From Aphelocoma coerulescens (Eukaryota > Chordata > Aves > Passeriformes > Corvidae): 64,000 nt of DNA. How positions within the stretch are numbered: the first letter of the stretch is position 1; the number at the start of each line of letters is the position of its first letter. Below are positions 38,354 to 49,325 of the stretch, in pieces. The position numbers were made by a program, and so were the translations under genes. Location: the NCBI RefSeq assembly GCF_041296385.1, contig NC_091013.1, positions 70,091,563-70,155,562 of the forward strand, in the 5' to 3' direction. Below the pieces are notes generated by a model. It saw nothing but the letters and a program-made list of their open reading frames with translations, was not told the origin of the DNA and did no database searches.

Positions 38354-38792
38354 TGATGCCTTAAGAGGCCTCCTGGAAACAGAGACCAGACAGGAGAAAG
38401 GGAATAAAAGTAGATATTTATTTGAAAGGCCTTCAAAGATACCCCCTGGGGAGCCAGAGGCTATTGCCAAGAGGGACCCCAAGATGGACGACAGGTCACA
38501 AGTTCTTCACACTTTTATAGGTTTGGTTCATTGCATATCAGGGTTAATTCTCCAATTAAAGCTTCAGTTTAATGATGTAATTTCCCCCCAGCTTGCCCCC
38601 CTTAGAGGCCCTTTGCTTTATACTTTTTGGGCCTAGGACAGTCTGGGTGTCCTTGGAGAGCAGGCCTGGAGAGGCTTTGTTATGTCTACCTAGAATGAGA
38701 CAGCAGAAATAAACAGGCTACAAGAAACTTTAGAGTTACACACTAGGCAGTACAGGATGTGAAAAATATAAAAGTTAAAGCCTAAGGCATCA
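38354..38792 (-). mobile_element. Solo LTR, family A copy 1 (minus strand)
   Basis: A 439-bp unit with ends tgatgcctta...taaggcatca, a 10-bp inverted terminal pair of the TG...CA type, flanked by an exact 4-bp duplication tgtc (38350-38353 and 38793-38796). On the minus strand a TATA-like agtataaagc (complement of 38615-38624) precedes AATAAA (complement of 38417-38422), which lies about 64 bases from the element end. This fits a retroviral LTR read on the minus strand. A 4-bp duplication is typical of class I (gammaretrovirus-like) endogenous retroviruses. A non-autonomous DNA transposon with short inverted ends is the alternative. It is closely similar to copy 2 at 39839-40274. Confidence 0.8.
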
Positions 38793-39838
38793 TGTCCATG
38801 GATGTGGTCAGTGTCCATGCCTTTTCTTGACGCAATCACACAATGTAGGAAAGTTCTTAAGACTCTGGGAAAAATCAGGGAGCATGTGCACTTCAGAAAA
38901 TGTGGTAGTCAGTGCACTTAGCCACAAAACAGGAGACTCAGGCTCTGATATTAATATACAGAATCCCTTCTGGGGTTTTATCCAGGTGAATAAACAGCTG
39001 GATAACTGGAAACAAGTATGCCCTCCATTTCAGAAGATACCATCATTATGGAGGAAGACTGATCCCTGTTCCCTGTCCTGGCTCATGAAGCTTTCATTTT
39101 TGCCCCTACAGGTCCTGGAACAATGTCCTTGCCCATCACTTGCAGACCTACAGAGTGCTCTGCTAGAGTTCAGGTAGAACCAAACTTGCTGAATAGGAGC
39201 ACTGGTGGCCCTAGTCCCCTTAGAGACTGTGTCAGCCATCACTATGCAGAGGAGGACCTCCTTCGTCAGCTGTATGTTTGAAAGTAGATTGTTAAGGTCT
39301 CTGGGAAAAATAAAGTGCTAGATGCTCAGTTCCGACTAAGTAGGAACATTTAGCCTTTCACTGTAGCATAACTTTGGGCACTTGGGAACATTTTATCACT
39401 AAGACTTGGGCCTTTCAGCTGCTTCAGCAAGCTAGGCACCATGGGGAGGCAAAGGAGAAGTACTCTCTTGGACCAAATTATGTGTAGCCCGCATTCAAAG
39501 TTCTTAAATACTCTTTTGTTCCCAAAGTCTTTGAAAATTAGTCTGGGCAGGGAGACTTTTACAAACACCATTCAGGAACTTCTCAGCTGTGCCTTGATCT
39601 TATTTTACACAATGATGTCCTGTTCTGATGAGTCAAATCCCCAGCAAGAAGGTCAGAAAAAATGGATCTCAGGCTTTGATCATCAGCCATGGTCTTCTGG
39701 AAAATATGGATGCAGCTCAAACAGGGTCCTGGTGTTTCCAATCTGGTGACACAAAAGCACATCTGGATATGGGGACAACAGCTACTGCCTGAAATCTGGC
39801 TGACTGGGTTCTTGGCCAGAATAAAAGTGTAATGTTGG
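38793..39838. other. Spacer between two family A LTRs, not proviral
   Basis: About 1 kb of unique-looking DNA. It has no primer-binding site, no gag or pol similarity that I can see, and no CR1. Because the two flanking LTRs carry different target duplications (tgtc and ttgg), this is host DNA between two separate insertions, not the inside of one provirus. Open frames at 38827-39177 (116 codons) and 39441-39749 have no recognised domain. Confidence 0.65.
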
Positions 39839-40274
39839 TGATACCTTAAGAGGCCTTCTAGACACAGACACTGGACAGGAGTAAAAGAATAAAATAGATA
39901 TTTATTTGAAAGGCCTTCAAAGGTACCCCCTGGGGAGCCAGAGGCTATTGCCAAGAGGGACCCCAAGATGGACAACAGGTCACCAGTTCTTCACACTTTT
40001 ACAGGTTTGGTTCATTTGCATATCAAGGTTAATTCTCCAATTAAAGCTTCAGTTTAATGATGTAATTCCCCTCAACTTGCCCCCCTTAGAAGCTCTTTGG
40101 ATTATACTTTTTGGGCCTAGGATGGTCTGGGTGACCTTGGAGTGCAGGCCTGGAGAGGCTTTGTTATGTCTGCCTAGCGTGAGAGAGCAGAAACCAACAG
40201 GCCACAAGAAACTTTAGTTACTCTCTAAGTAGTACAGGATTTGAAAAACACAAAGGTCAAGACCTAAGGCATCA
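39839..40274 (-). mobile_element. Solo LTR, family A copy 2 (minus strand)
   Basis: A 436-bp unit in the same orientation as copy 1, starting tgatacctta and ending taaggcatca, flanked by an exact 4-bp duplication ttgg (39835-39838 and 40275-40278). It shares long blocks with copy 1, for example around ggcctggagaggctttgtta. By eye the two are roughly 85-90 percent alike. The minus-strand AATAAA is the complement of 39901-39906, and the TATA-like word is the complement of 40099-40108. One substitution has spoiled the 5' inverted end (tgatac for tgatgc). It is an independent insertion. Confidence 0.82.
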
Positions 40275-40457
40275 TTGGCAATGCAATAAAATGCTTTAAA
40301 TCTGAAGCTGTGAGTAGTGTTATATAGGTGATTCTTTGATTTCTGCCCTACCTTCACTATGCTTCTGTTTTCTAGTTTTGGCACTGAGTCCAGTTCCTCT
40401 TCTGTCTGTCACTGCCACAGTTGAACTACTCTCACGAGGTCAGGCTAGACTGCCAGA
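40275..40457. other. Short host spacer between LTRs
   Basis: Non-coding DNA between a family A and a family B LTR. It contains ttgg (40275-40278) and gccaga (40452-40457), the flanking duplications of the two elements. Confidence 0.6.
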
Positions 40458-41007
40458 TGTGGGGTATGCCCAGCCCCTGCCCTGGAATGAGGCCTGCTGA
40501 GATAAGGAGATTGCATAACCTCCCAGCAAGATCCCCTTGGAAAAGGCAGCACTTCACGGTGAGGGTGAGAGAAAACAGACCCGTGATCCTCTGGAAGACC
40601 ATATGCAGATTCTTTGTAACCCATTGGCTTCTACCCTCTCACACCCACCCTTGTATCCCCTATAAGAGCTACCCTATTCTCCCTTAGAGATCAGAGAGCT
40701 CATCCCTGGCCTCCCCTTTGCGGGGTGCGGAACAAATAAAGCTGCCTCATGTGGAACTGCCAAACGAGCCTCTCGTCTCTCTCCTCCTGGTCTGACCTGG
40801 GGTTGCCTCACAGAACAAGAGCTGAAATCACTCCCTCTGAAATCATGAAAGAGCTGACAGCCTGCTGAGACAGGCACCCCTCTGTGGAGGCACCCCGGCG
40901 GCTGAGGGAACACCGCAGACCTCTGGAAGACTGTCCCTTGCTGGACGCTCTCTCTGGGTCGGTCACGGCTTCCTGGGTCTGAGCCACAGACCCCCAGCCT
41001 GGCCGCA
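40458..41007 (+). mobile_element. Solo LTR, family B copy 2 (endogenous retrovirus)
   Basis: A 550-bp solo LTR from tgtggggta to ggccgca, flanked by an exact 6-bp duplication gccaga (40452-40457 and 41008-41013). It carries a TATA box (tataag, 40661-40666) and AATAAA at 40735-40740 on the plus strand. Shared blocks with copy 1 include ctgagataaggagattgc, the gtatccc-tataa region and gagcctctcgtctctctc. A 6-bp duplication with TG...CA ends fits class II (beta/alpharetrovirus-like) elements. A 151-codon minus-strand open frame (40674-41129) runs across it and is an artefact of its GC-rich composition. No internal proviral sequence is adjacent. Confidence 0.88.
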
Positions 41008-41013
41008 GCCAGA

Positions 41014-44000
41014 CTTCTGGCAGTAATGCTCCCTGGAGAGCTTAATCTCACCCTAATTTCTCTGTTAGAGAGAATAGGATGCTCTTCAAAATGCTGTAGT
41101 ACTGAGTTTTCAGAGAGGGGAATCCCCACATGGCTTATGAATAGTTACACTTAATAACACACCACAGAGTAACCTAATGACAGGCTTAATAAATTGCTCA
41201 GGGGAAACGAATGCAGTGGTACTGAGCACTGTGTGAAAAAGTGTATGTGAAGTCTTACATCTTTGCACAATGCAGGTAGTGAACACATGAACCGTTACCC
41301 AAATTTTTCACCCTATTGATCTCAGAGATACACTTGAGTCTGGCAGAGATATCACCTGGAACGGCTTCACTTATGATTTCTGCAGTAGTCTGTTACTGAT
41401 TGACCAGCTTGGAAAACTGGGATTCATAATTGGAAGGGTCAATGCCTGAACTGGTAGCACACACTTGACTTCAGCTCCAGGCACTGCTTGTAGCCAATCA
41501 AATTCCTACCTGTTTTATGAGAAAAAATACATCTTGCATTTTGTTCCAGTCTTTTTAAAAGAGGAGAGTAAAAAAGAAGGTGCTTCAGACCATGGCACTA
41601 TCACTTCTCTTCCCTTAAAACCACAGGCAGTTTGAAGCATGGTGGGAATTACCACACGTTCTGCAAGAGTATAAACATAATTTCTGGGCCATCAGTGATA
41701 ATTGGGAGGGAGAGGCCACTCACACATGGTGATCTCCATAGTCCTCCACAAGTAAGGAACAAGACTATTACAGCTGTCTTCTGCAAAAAAGACAAGTTGC
41801 AAAAAGCTGTAAAAAACTGTGGAAGAGAGACAGATACATCCACACTGCAGATGTCCACAGCAAGTCACTGATGTTCACAGTAGGGGAACTGAGGCATGAA
41901 TCCCTGGGGAAAGTTGAAAAAATAAATAAATTACTCTTTATATTCTTATGAGCCTAGAAATGGATAAACAACAGTGTTACTAGGCCTCTCCTTCTGCCAT
42001 ATCCTGCTTTGTACTCCAAGGCCTGTACCTTGTGAACATTAGCATAGGTGGCTGACTCTCATACTTTTGTGTAATCCACTGATTTCAAAGATAAATATGC
42101 ATATGTACACATTTTACCATGATTAAAGCCTACATTGATATTATTTCAATATTGCCATGACAGTTTAATTTCAGAAAATGACCACTGAATCTGCAGTTTC
42201 TGTAGAAAAGCTAAAATAAGGGTTGGGTAACAAGATACAGTTTACATACTCTTAAGGGCTTTTCTGTAGTCTCTATTTATCTTTTGCCATGTAATTTCTC
42301 TCATCTTCCTCAGTAAAGCTAATCTAAATAACCATAAAACCAGATTAAACCTTTTATATGGACACTTATTCAGAAAGAAACAAGGCTAAATTCAATTTAA
42401 TTTAAATCACTTGTAAAGTCCAACAGAAAGCAAATTATAGTGACAGAAAGTAAGTTTCATTTTGCATAATAGTTTCTGCTGGTTTGGGGGATTAATGTAA
42501 CTTCAATAATCAATTTCAAAACCACTGTATTTAATTCAGATTGTTTTCCCTCAGCATCAAAATGCAGAGAGGCTCTAAATGGCAGCTATTTGCTAAAGTT
42601 CATAAGCCCGTTAGAAAGGATTAAGAATATTCTTAAAGAAATAAAAAAGAGCCAAATTCAGTTTCCAGAGAACCACAAGATGAAGTCTAGCAGTTCTCAG
42701 TCAGCCATTAATGATGTCCAGTGTCATCAGGCACCCTGAGTTTCACCAGCAACCTGCTGACACCACGCACTGTTAAGTGATAAGGGAGTGCTGGAAAACA
42801 TCATTTTTAAAGCAGCATGATCACAGTGAATTTGGATGACTTGATTTGGTAGGGCTTGAAGAGGCCAGTTTTCTGAGCTCCATTCCAAACACATCCTGTC
42901 GTAGGTCATAGATTAGACTTTGATGCAAGCTTAGGTTTTAGAACAGCTTTCATGTTCCAAAAATGTTGTCACAGACATGGGATTGAACTGTTAATTCAGC
43001 AGGGTATAGTTCTTTTCACTAGCACTGTGACATACGGGGATGGAGGAGAAGAAGAGATGGGAGTGAAAGGTGGCTGTTTTGCATCCCTACTCAGCTTGCT
43101 CTCTCTTTTTTTAACATAGTCACCCATTGCAATCCCTCACTGAATATGCTTGGCAAGCTCAGGGGCCAGTTGTCAAAGCCTAGTTTTGTCTGTAACTCTC
43201 CAAAACTGGTATTTGGCTGTGCTGTTGTCTTATTCATGGGCAGTCCATTACTTATTTTTAAAAGAGTAAAGCTATTGAGTTTGCATCATCATCTCTCTGC
43301 ATTCAATTCAATTATTTACAAAATAGCCATTTTTTTAGCCACAGAAAATCCCAAGAAGTGGTCAAGAAACTCCATTACTTTTTTTTTAATACTAGGAGAC
43401 AAATCAAGCATTATCTAGTTAATTGGCTTCTTCCTTAGTAATCTAAAATCACTAATCTTATTGAATCCAAATACTTCAATCTGTGAGGAATTTGGAGAAC
43501 TCACCCTGGGTTGCTTTTGTGTTTGTATTGTGGACTCCTGTAAACAGTAACATGATGTTACAGTAACTTGTGCATGAATATGGTCAGGCTCAGAGATGGC
43601 TATATATCAAAGCTAATTAGAAAACAAACTCCTGGAGGATGTGAAAGCATTTCTCTGAAGTGCTGCTCTATTTGACAGCTGCAGACGTGTACCAGAGATT
43701 GCCACCTCCTGTGGGGAGTCTCAGTTTTCTTATATAAACTCTTCAACATGAAGAGGGCCAGATGAGCTGGCTTATAATACCACTATAAATAAAGGGGTTT
43801 AAAGTTGTATTCTTTTTGTGGAAAGAGCTATCTAGGCATTTGAGATGTTTCTATGGAGCTATATATTGCTGCCCAGTGATGGGGGAGGGATGTGTGAGAT
43901 GTGTCATCATTTCAGCTCTCATAAGGGAAAAATGAAAAGTATTGGAGAAAACAATGCCGTTATTGTCAAGAAGAATGAATATTGCAAGGGAAAAAATGCA

Positions 44001-44650
44001 ACTGAAAGAAAATGCATTATAGTATTGGTTTAAAATATTCATTTCCATGAACTAAAACTACTGTTCTTTTTTATTGACTAAGGTGCTTCACATTAATATT
44101 GGAAACCTCTATATGGAATTTACTACATTTTAATTATTTCTTGCCCTGCCTGAGATATTAACGTTGGGATTACCTTTGAAAAAGTATTACTATTGGTGAT
44201 TTATGCAAAATTCAGCAAGCTCTATGACTCCACCACTTTGAATTAAAACAAGCAATGGAGGAAGTATGCTGCTATCATGACAGCTCTAGGTTACTATTTT
44301 TAGTAGTTGGTGTGATCAGTCTACTTGAAGCTTTACCTTTGGTCAGTGTCCTGGAACTCTTCCTTCACCAGCAAATCACTAAGGGAGGAAAAGCCCAGCT
44401 AGGGAGGCTTGGCTCCATGGACTTAGATTTAGGATTTTAGTCATACCATAAAGTAATGTGTTTCACCTGTTGCACCTGTTTAGATTCTACATTCAGGCCA
44501 ATACTTTCATAGTTTAACTGTTACTGGTAGAGCTGGGCAGAAAGTGTGTTTAATAGATAAAATTTTCTGATTGTGTTAAGCTGGATATGATTCATCTCCT
44601 GGCGCTCTCTCCTGTTGGATTTAATCACAAAGTATTTGTACCCAGTGAAA
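41014..44650. other. Anonymous AT-rich non-coding DNA
   Basis: No gene or named repeat recognised; the open frames are below 91 codons. 42400-42660 is AT-rich with several TAAT-type words and looks like possible conserved non-coding sequence (see findings). Confidence 0.55.
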
Positions 44651-44655
44651 CTGTA

Positions 44656-45379
44656 TGTATTGGGTTTGTGTGGCAAGGTTTTGCTACAGGGTGGTTTCTA
44701 TGAGAAGATGCCAGAAGCTTCCCCCATGTCCAACAAAGGCAATGCCAGCTGGCTCTAAGACTGATCCATTGCTGCTGAAGTCCAAGACTGACAGCCATCG
44801 TAGTAGCGCCCCTGGGTAACAGATTTTAGAAGAGGAAAAAAACATCTACACAACATCAGCTGCAGCCAGAAAAAGGAGTGAGAGTATGTGAGAGGAACAG
44901 CCCTACAAACACCAAGGTCAGCGAAGGAAGAGTGGAAAGAGGTGCAGGCATAGGAGCTGACATTCCCCTGGAGCCCCTGGAGGCCTACAGGAGGCTGAGG
45001 TCCACCAACAGCCCTCAGAGGACCCCACCCAGCAGCAGGTGGATGCATGAATGAGGCTGTGACCCCATGGGAAGTCTACACTGGAGCAGGCTCCTGGCAG
45101 GACCTGTGACTCTGTGGAGAGAGGAGTCCAACATGGAGTAGATTTACTGGCAGAACTTGGTTTATTTTTCCTTAACCAACTTGGATTTGATTGGAAATAA
45201 ATAATTTCCTAAAGTCGTGACTGTTTTGCTCATGACTGTTATTGCTGAGTGACCTCTCCCTGCCCTTGTCTTGACTCATGAGCCTTTTGTTTTATGTTCT
45301 CTCCTCTGCCCAACTAGGAAGGGAGTGACAGAGTGCTTTGGGTGGGCGACTGACATCCAGTCAGGGTCAACCCATGACA
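44656..45379 (+). mobile_element. Solo LTR, ERVL type, older
   Basis: A 724-bp LTR starting tgtattgggtttgtgtggca and ending gggtcaacccatgaca. The 5' text (ggcaaggttttgctacaggg, agaagcttcccccatgtcc) matches an ERVL-type LTR I know as common in songbird genomes; this is recognition from memory. AATAAA lies at 45196-45201. The flanks ctgta (44651-44655) and ctgag (45380-45384) agree at 3 of 5 positions, as expected for a decayed 5-bp duplication. No internal gag/pol sequence is adjacent. A 97-codon minus-strand frame at 44755-45048 lies wholly inside and is not a gene. Confidence 0.85.
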
Positions 45380-45384
45380 CTGAG

Positions 45385-48372
45385 TTACTGCAGCTGTTCC
45401 ATAGACTCATTTATCTCAATGATTTAAGATGTTTGGAGGTCAGAGGATCTCATGGTGAATCCCAAGGATGTTTTTTCTCTAATAACTAATTTCGCTATGG
45501 TTCTTTCAAATTTCTAGAGTTGGCAGCAATTTCCTAAACCTGTTCCAGAGTCGATCAGAGCTTGCTTTCTTGGTCAACAAGAGGCCATTCTGCTTTCCAA
45601 GACAAGAAGAGGCAAAAACATGATGCCCAATCATACTGGCAGCTTTGCTTTAGTCTATCCAAAATATCAGCTACTTCACTTCATTAAGCTGGAATAACTG
45701 AATGTTTTCTCTGATCTAACTTGTCAGGGAGCCTATGGCTAACACACAATGTTTGTCACTTGATGTCCAAAACTGGAACATTTTTGTGAGAGAAGCAGAG
45801 GTTGTAGAGGCAGCAACTGGAGAAAAAAAAAACCTGAAGCTTTCACATGGCAGACCAGTTGACAGCATTAAGCAGATGTTTTTCATTTGTAAAAAAATCC
45901 ATTTCTCTCTTCTCTTTCTTGCTGTGGTCAGTCCCAGTGGAAACCACTTGAAAGTTGTAGAATAAAGACAACATCAGAGCAGTGATACCAAGGGAGGAAG
46001 TGAAGAATTTTGGTTTGTTCTGTTTTTTTTCTTGCTGTCCCCGTGTGAATAAATAAGAGATATACTGAAGTACCCTATGGCAAATCTCACTCTAGGTTTC
46101 CTCCATGGGAAACGTGCTAATAAAAGGATGAGGAGGCTACATTTGTAGTCACTGATGACCTACCCCATGGGAAATGCGTCTTTTCTTCAGTCCTCTTTTT
46201 GGTCCATGCTATAGCTACTCAGGCACCCAAGTGTGAGAATTCGGATCACAAATATGAGTTAAAATTCCAGGTTCCTGTATGATATCTAAGAAAGATAATC
46301 AATTTTAAAAAGGAGTCACAGAAGTCAGCACATTGTATGAAGTACACCTAGTTCAACCAGAAGAAAATACAGAAACAGTGCTGGAAATCTTGCCCTTCTC
46401 TTGTCTTTGAGGTATGTACTTGCATTTTTAACTTACTCACTTAGTTGAGAACTGTTTTTATAGCCTAAAATCATTGTGAAAACTGTGCTTTCTTTTGAAA
46501 TATGATTGCTGAGTCATATGAGCCATAAGACTGCCTTGACATATAAGACAAGGCAGCATTGTTCACTTCTCGTACAGAAGGAAATACAGACTCTGCTCAT
46601 CAAGAGAATGGCCTAAGTCCTCTGCATCCTGGGAATGTTCAAATTCACCATTCCAGGATAGAACCCAAACCCTGGAAGAGCACCACTTCCTACATTTACT
46701 TTTGAAACAACGAAAATAACAAGGGCGAACAAGACATTTGTTCATCCAGCCTTTTGCAGCCTCAGGCAGGGTGAAGACTCTCCAGTGTGAGATGGGATGT
46801 AACAGGGTTCCTCAAGGCAAAGAATGACTCTGGCTCCATGGGCTGGTATCAGCATCTAAAGTGGTATATAAAAGGCATTGGGTTGCACATCTCTTATCCA
46901 CTTGAATGAGTTTGGTTCTTCAGAAGAATACTTACAGTATCATATGCTCAGGAATATGTTTTGTAGACAGAGAGAATAAAGGTGCTACCCTGCAGCATTT
47001 CCTTCAGTTTCTGGCATCTGGAAATGTTTTGACTCCACCCTTCCTAGTTTCTTGCAGGCTAGCTCTGGACACTGCCCTGCCCAGTGTGAGATTTTGAGTC
47101 CCAGACAGCATTGGAGATATGCACAGGGTGTATTACCATTCTGGTAATTCCCATTCTGGTACCAAGACATCCACTGTGCCTTTTCTCTCCCATACCTTCT
47201 CTTTTCACTAGAAGTCAAATGATTTCTTGTATTATTACACATCATTTGCAAAAGCACTCCTTCATTTTCTCTATTAACAGGGTAATTTAATGAGTTTGCC
47301 TAGAAAAAACTGTCTGAAGACATAATATAAAAAATAAAGGACATGAGGAAAATATGTAAATACATCATAGAAAGCTGCTAGTTTAACCACTATTATCATT
47401 ATTCAATATGGTGCTGGTGAAACACTGAAGAAGCCACCACGATTATCTGGAGTTAAAATTACAGTCCTTCATTAAACCCTCCACATGTGTGTAAACCAGG
47501 AATGTATCTGTTGATGGCTACTGAAGAGAAGTTTCAGCTGTCCTTGAAATCAGCCAGATGTGCTTCATTCAAACAAGTATGTGAAATCATCCAGAATATT
47601 CTGCTTCTCTGCTTGGCCATCATTACAGGGTTTTATGATACAGTTTCCTTGACAAAGCTGTAAGTTATCTTCCTCTGCATACAGCACTTACTGTGGGCAG
47701 AAACCACAAGGAACACCTTATCACCTTGTCATTGGGCAGGTTATTGCTATCCAAATACCACCCCACGGCACTGTGACCAAACCTAGAAAGTGTGCTTACA
47801 CCACCTGGGAGTCTGTAGGTCGGCACTCTCTCCTTACCGCTGGAAAGAAACACCAAGCATTTTTTTCCAGCCACACTGTAGACAATAGTACCTACCTCCT
47901 GCTGGCTGAGGTCACACAATATCGGCCATAAAAGGTTGAATAATGACACCAGCACAATTATTTAATGAAGGAACATACACACTTGTGTCATCAATATAGG
48001 GACCCTCATTGCTGGCACTGAGGGCATCCCAAGTGCTGTCAGAATAGCTGCGCTACCCACAGCTTCTGAATACTGTTTTCAGCACAGCAAGAGAGGAAAA
48101 GCAAGTGGCCAGACCTTGCATCCTTGCTTATGTTACTGGCTCTGTCTTAGCCCCACACAGCTCACAGCTGGACTAGTGACCTCTACCAACCTGGCCCAGC
48201 ATGCTGACCATGCCAGGCTACTGCTGTGGGCCATAAGTTGACCTGCTCTGGCCCCATGAAAAAAATTTAAAAGAGTGAGTAAGAGCCTGTACAGAAGATG
48301 AAGAGCTTCCACAGTTTGTTAGAATGCATTTTATTTCAATGAAGCTTTTTGTTTATAATAAAAAAGGCCTTT
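45385..48372. other. Anonymous non-coding DNA
   Basis: No gene or repeat recognised; open frames are below 97 codons. A short duplication (ccattctggta twice) occurs near 47138-47161. The right end (about 48300-48372) reads like a transcript 3' end before an A run. Confidence 0.55.
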
Positions 48373-48388
48373 AAAAAAAAAAAAAAAA
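48373..48388 (+). repeat. A homopolymer, 16 bases, after a polyadenylation-like signal
   Basis: Sixteen A bases preceded by ataataaaaaaggccttt, so an AATAAA lies about 12-16 bases upstream. This is the spacing of an mRNA tail and would fit an old retrocopy inserted on the plus strand. No parent gene could be recognised upstream and no flanking duplication was found, so it may be a chance A run. Confidence 0.5.
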
Positions 48389-49027
48389 GAAAGCAATAAA
48401 CAGCAAAATGTTATATTTAAGGTTTCAATCCAATCCTCTCCAAAAAAGCCACCCAGACCCCCTACTAAATCCTCTCCTCACACAACTCCTACACAGTTTT
48501 ATGCTAGATCTGAACCAGTAGGTAAGAATGTCTTCCTGGACCAAGGCCAGAAATGGAGGTTAGGACTCTTAAAGTGACCATGTACATCACATTCTCCAGT
48601 GCTCTCTGGACTTTTTTCCTGGACACTTACTTCTTTAAGGTCCAGAACTAGGGGAAGTCTGAACGCAGAGGCTGTTGATGGCTTTCTATCAGAAATAGCA
48701 TTCCACACAGAGTACAGCTAAGTGCCCAATGTGTATATGAAGGCAGGAGAGGATGAGGGTGTAAGGGCTGGAGAGATCACAAGGGTACCTTTGGAGACTT
48801 CTGTGTGGGCAGGGAATACTGGGTAGAAACCATGCACACAGTCAGATCAGCTCATACTAATGAGTAGTAAGTGTGTTCCAGATGACAACTTCCAAACACG
48901 CAACATCTTGCAAGCAGATGAGGATTGGGAATGAAATCCAGTTGTGCTCCAATGGGACAACATATATGCACCTTCAGAGACTCGTACTTTGAATGTGAAG
49001 TTTTAAAAAGTAGAAATAACTTTAAGT

Positions 49028-49065
49028 AGTTTCCTACTTAAAAGCCAGTTTCCTACTTAAAAGTT
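49028..49065 (+). repeat. 19-bp tandem duplication
   Basis: agtttcctacttaaaagcc at 49028-49046 is followed immediately by a second copy at 49047-49065 differing at the last two bases. Confidence 0.85.
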
Positions 49066-49250
49066 AAAGTTCCTGCCCAACGAGGGGGGGCGAGAAAAGT
49101 CTTGGACCATATGAACTTATAAACTCATCAAAGAAGGTTAAATATGAATGACTACTCATCAATATGCAAACTATTATTTAATTCAGATGTCAAACTGAAA
49201 TATGTCTTTGAAGTCTAATCATGTATAAAGCATATTGTGCCTTTGTGAGT

Positions 49251-49325
49251 TTATGTATATATATAGATGTACAAATAAAACATTTATAAATTTTATATAT
49301 GTTCATATATATTATATGAATGAAA
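49251..49325. repeat. AT-rich low-complexity tract
   Basis: Imperfect TA/TATG units interrupted by short A and T runs. No element boundaries are evident. Confidence 0.75.

Noticed and set aside
38354..40274. One short provirus with two LTRs
   Set aside because: The outer flanks do not match each other. Each LTR is bracketed by its own 4-bp duplication, and the spacer lacks retroviral features.
40674..41129. 151-codon minus-strand open frame
   Set aside because: It runs antisense across the family B LTR and past its target duplication; a composition artefact.
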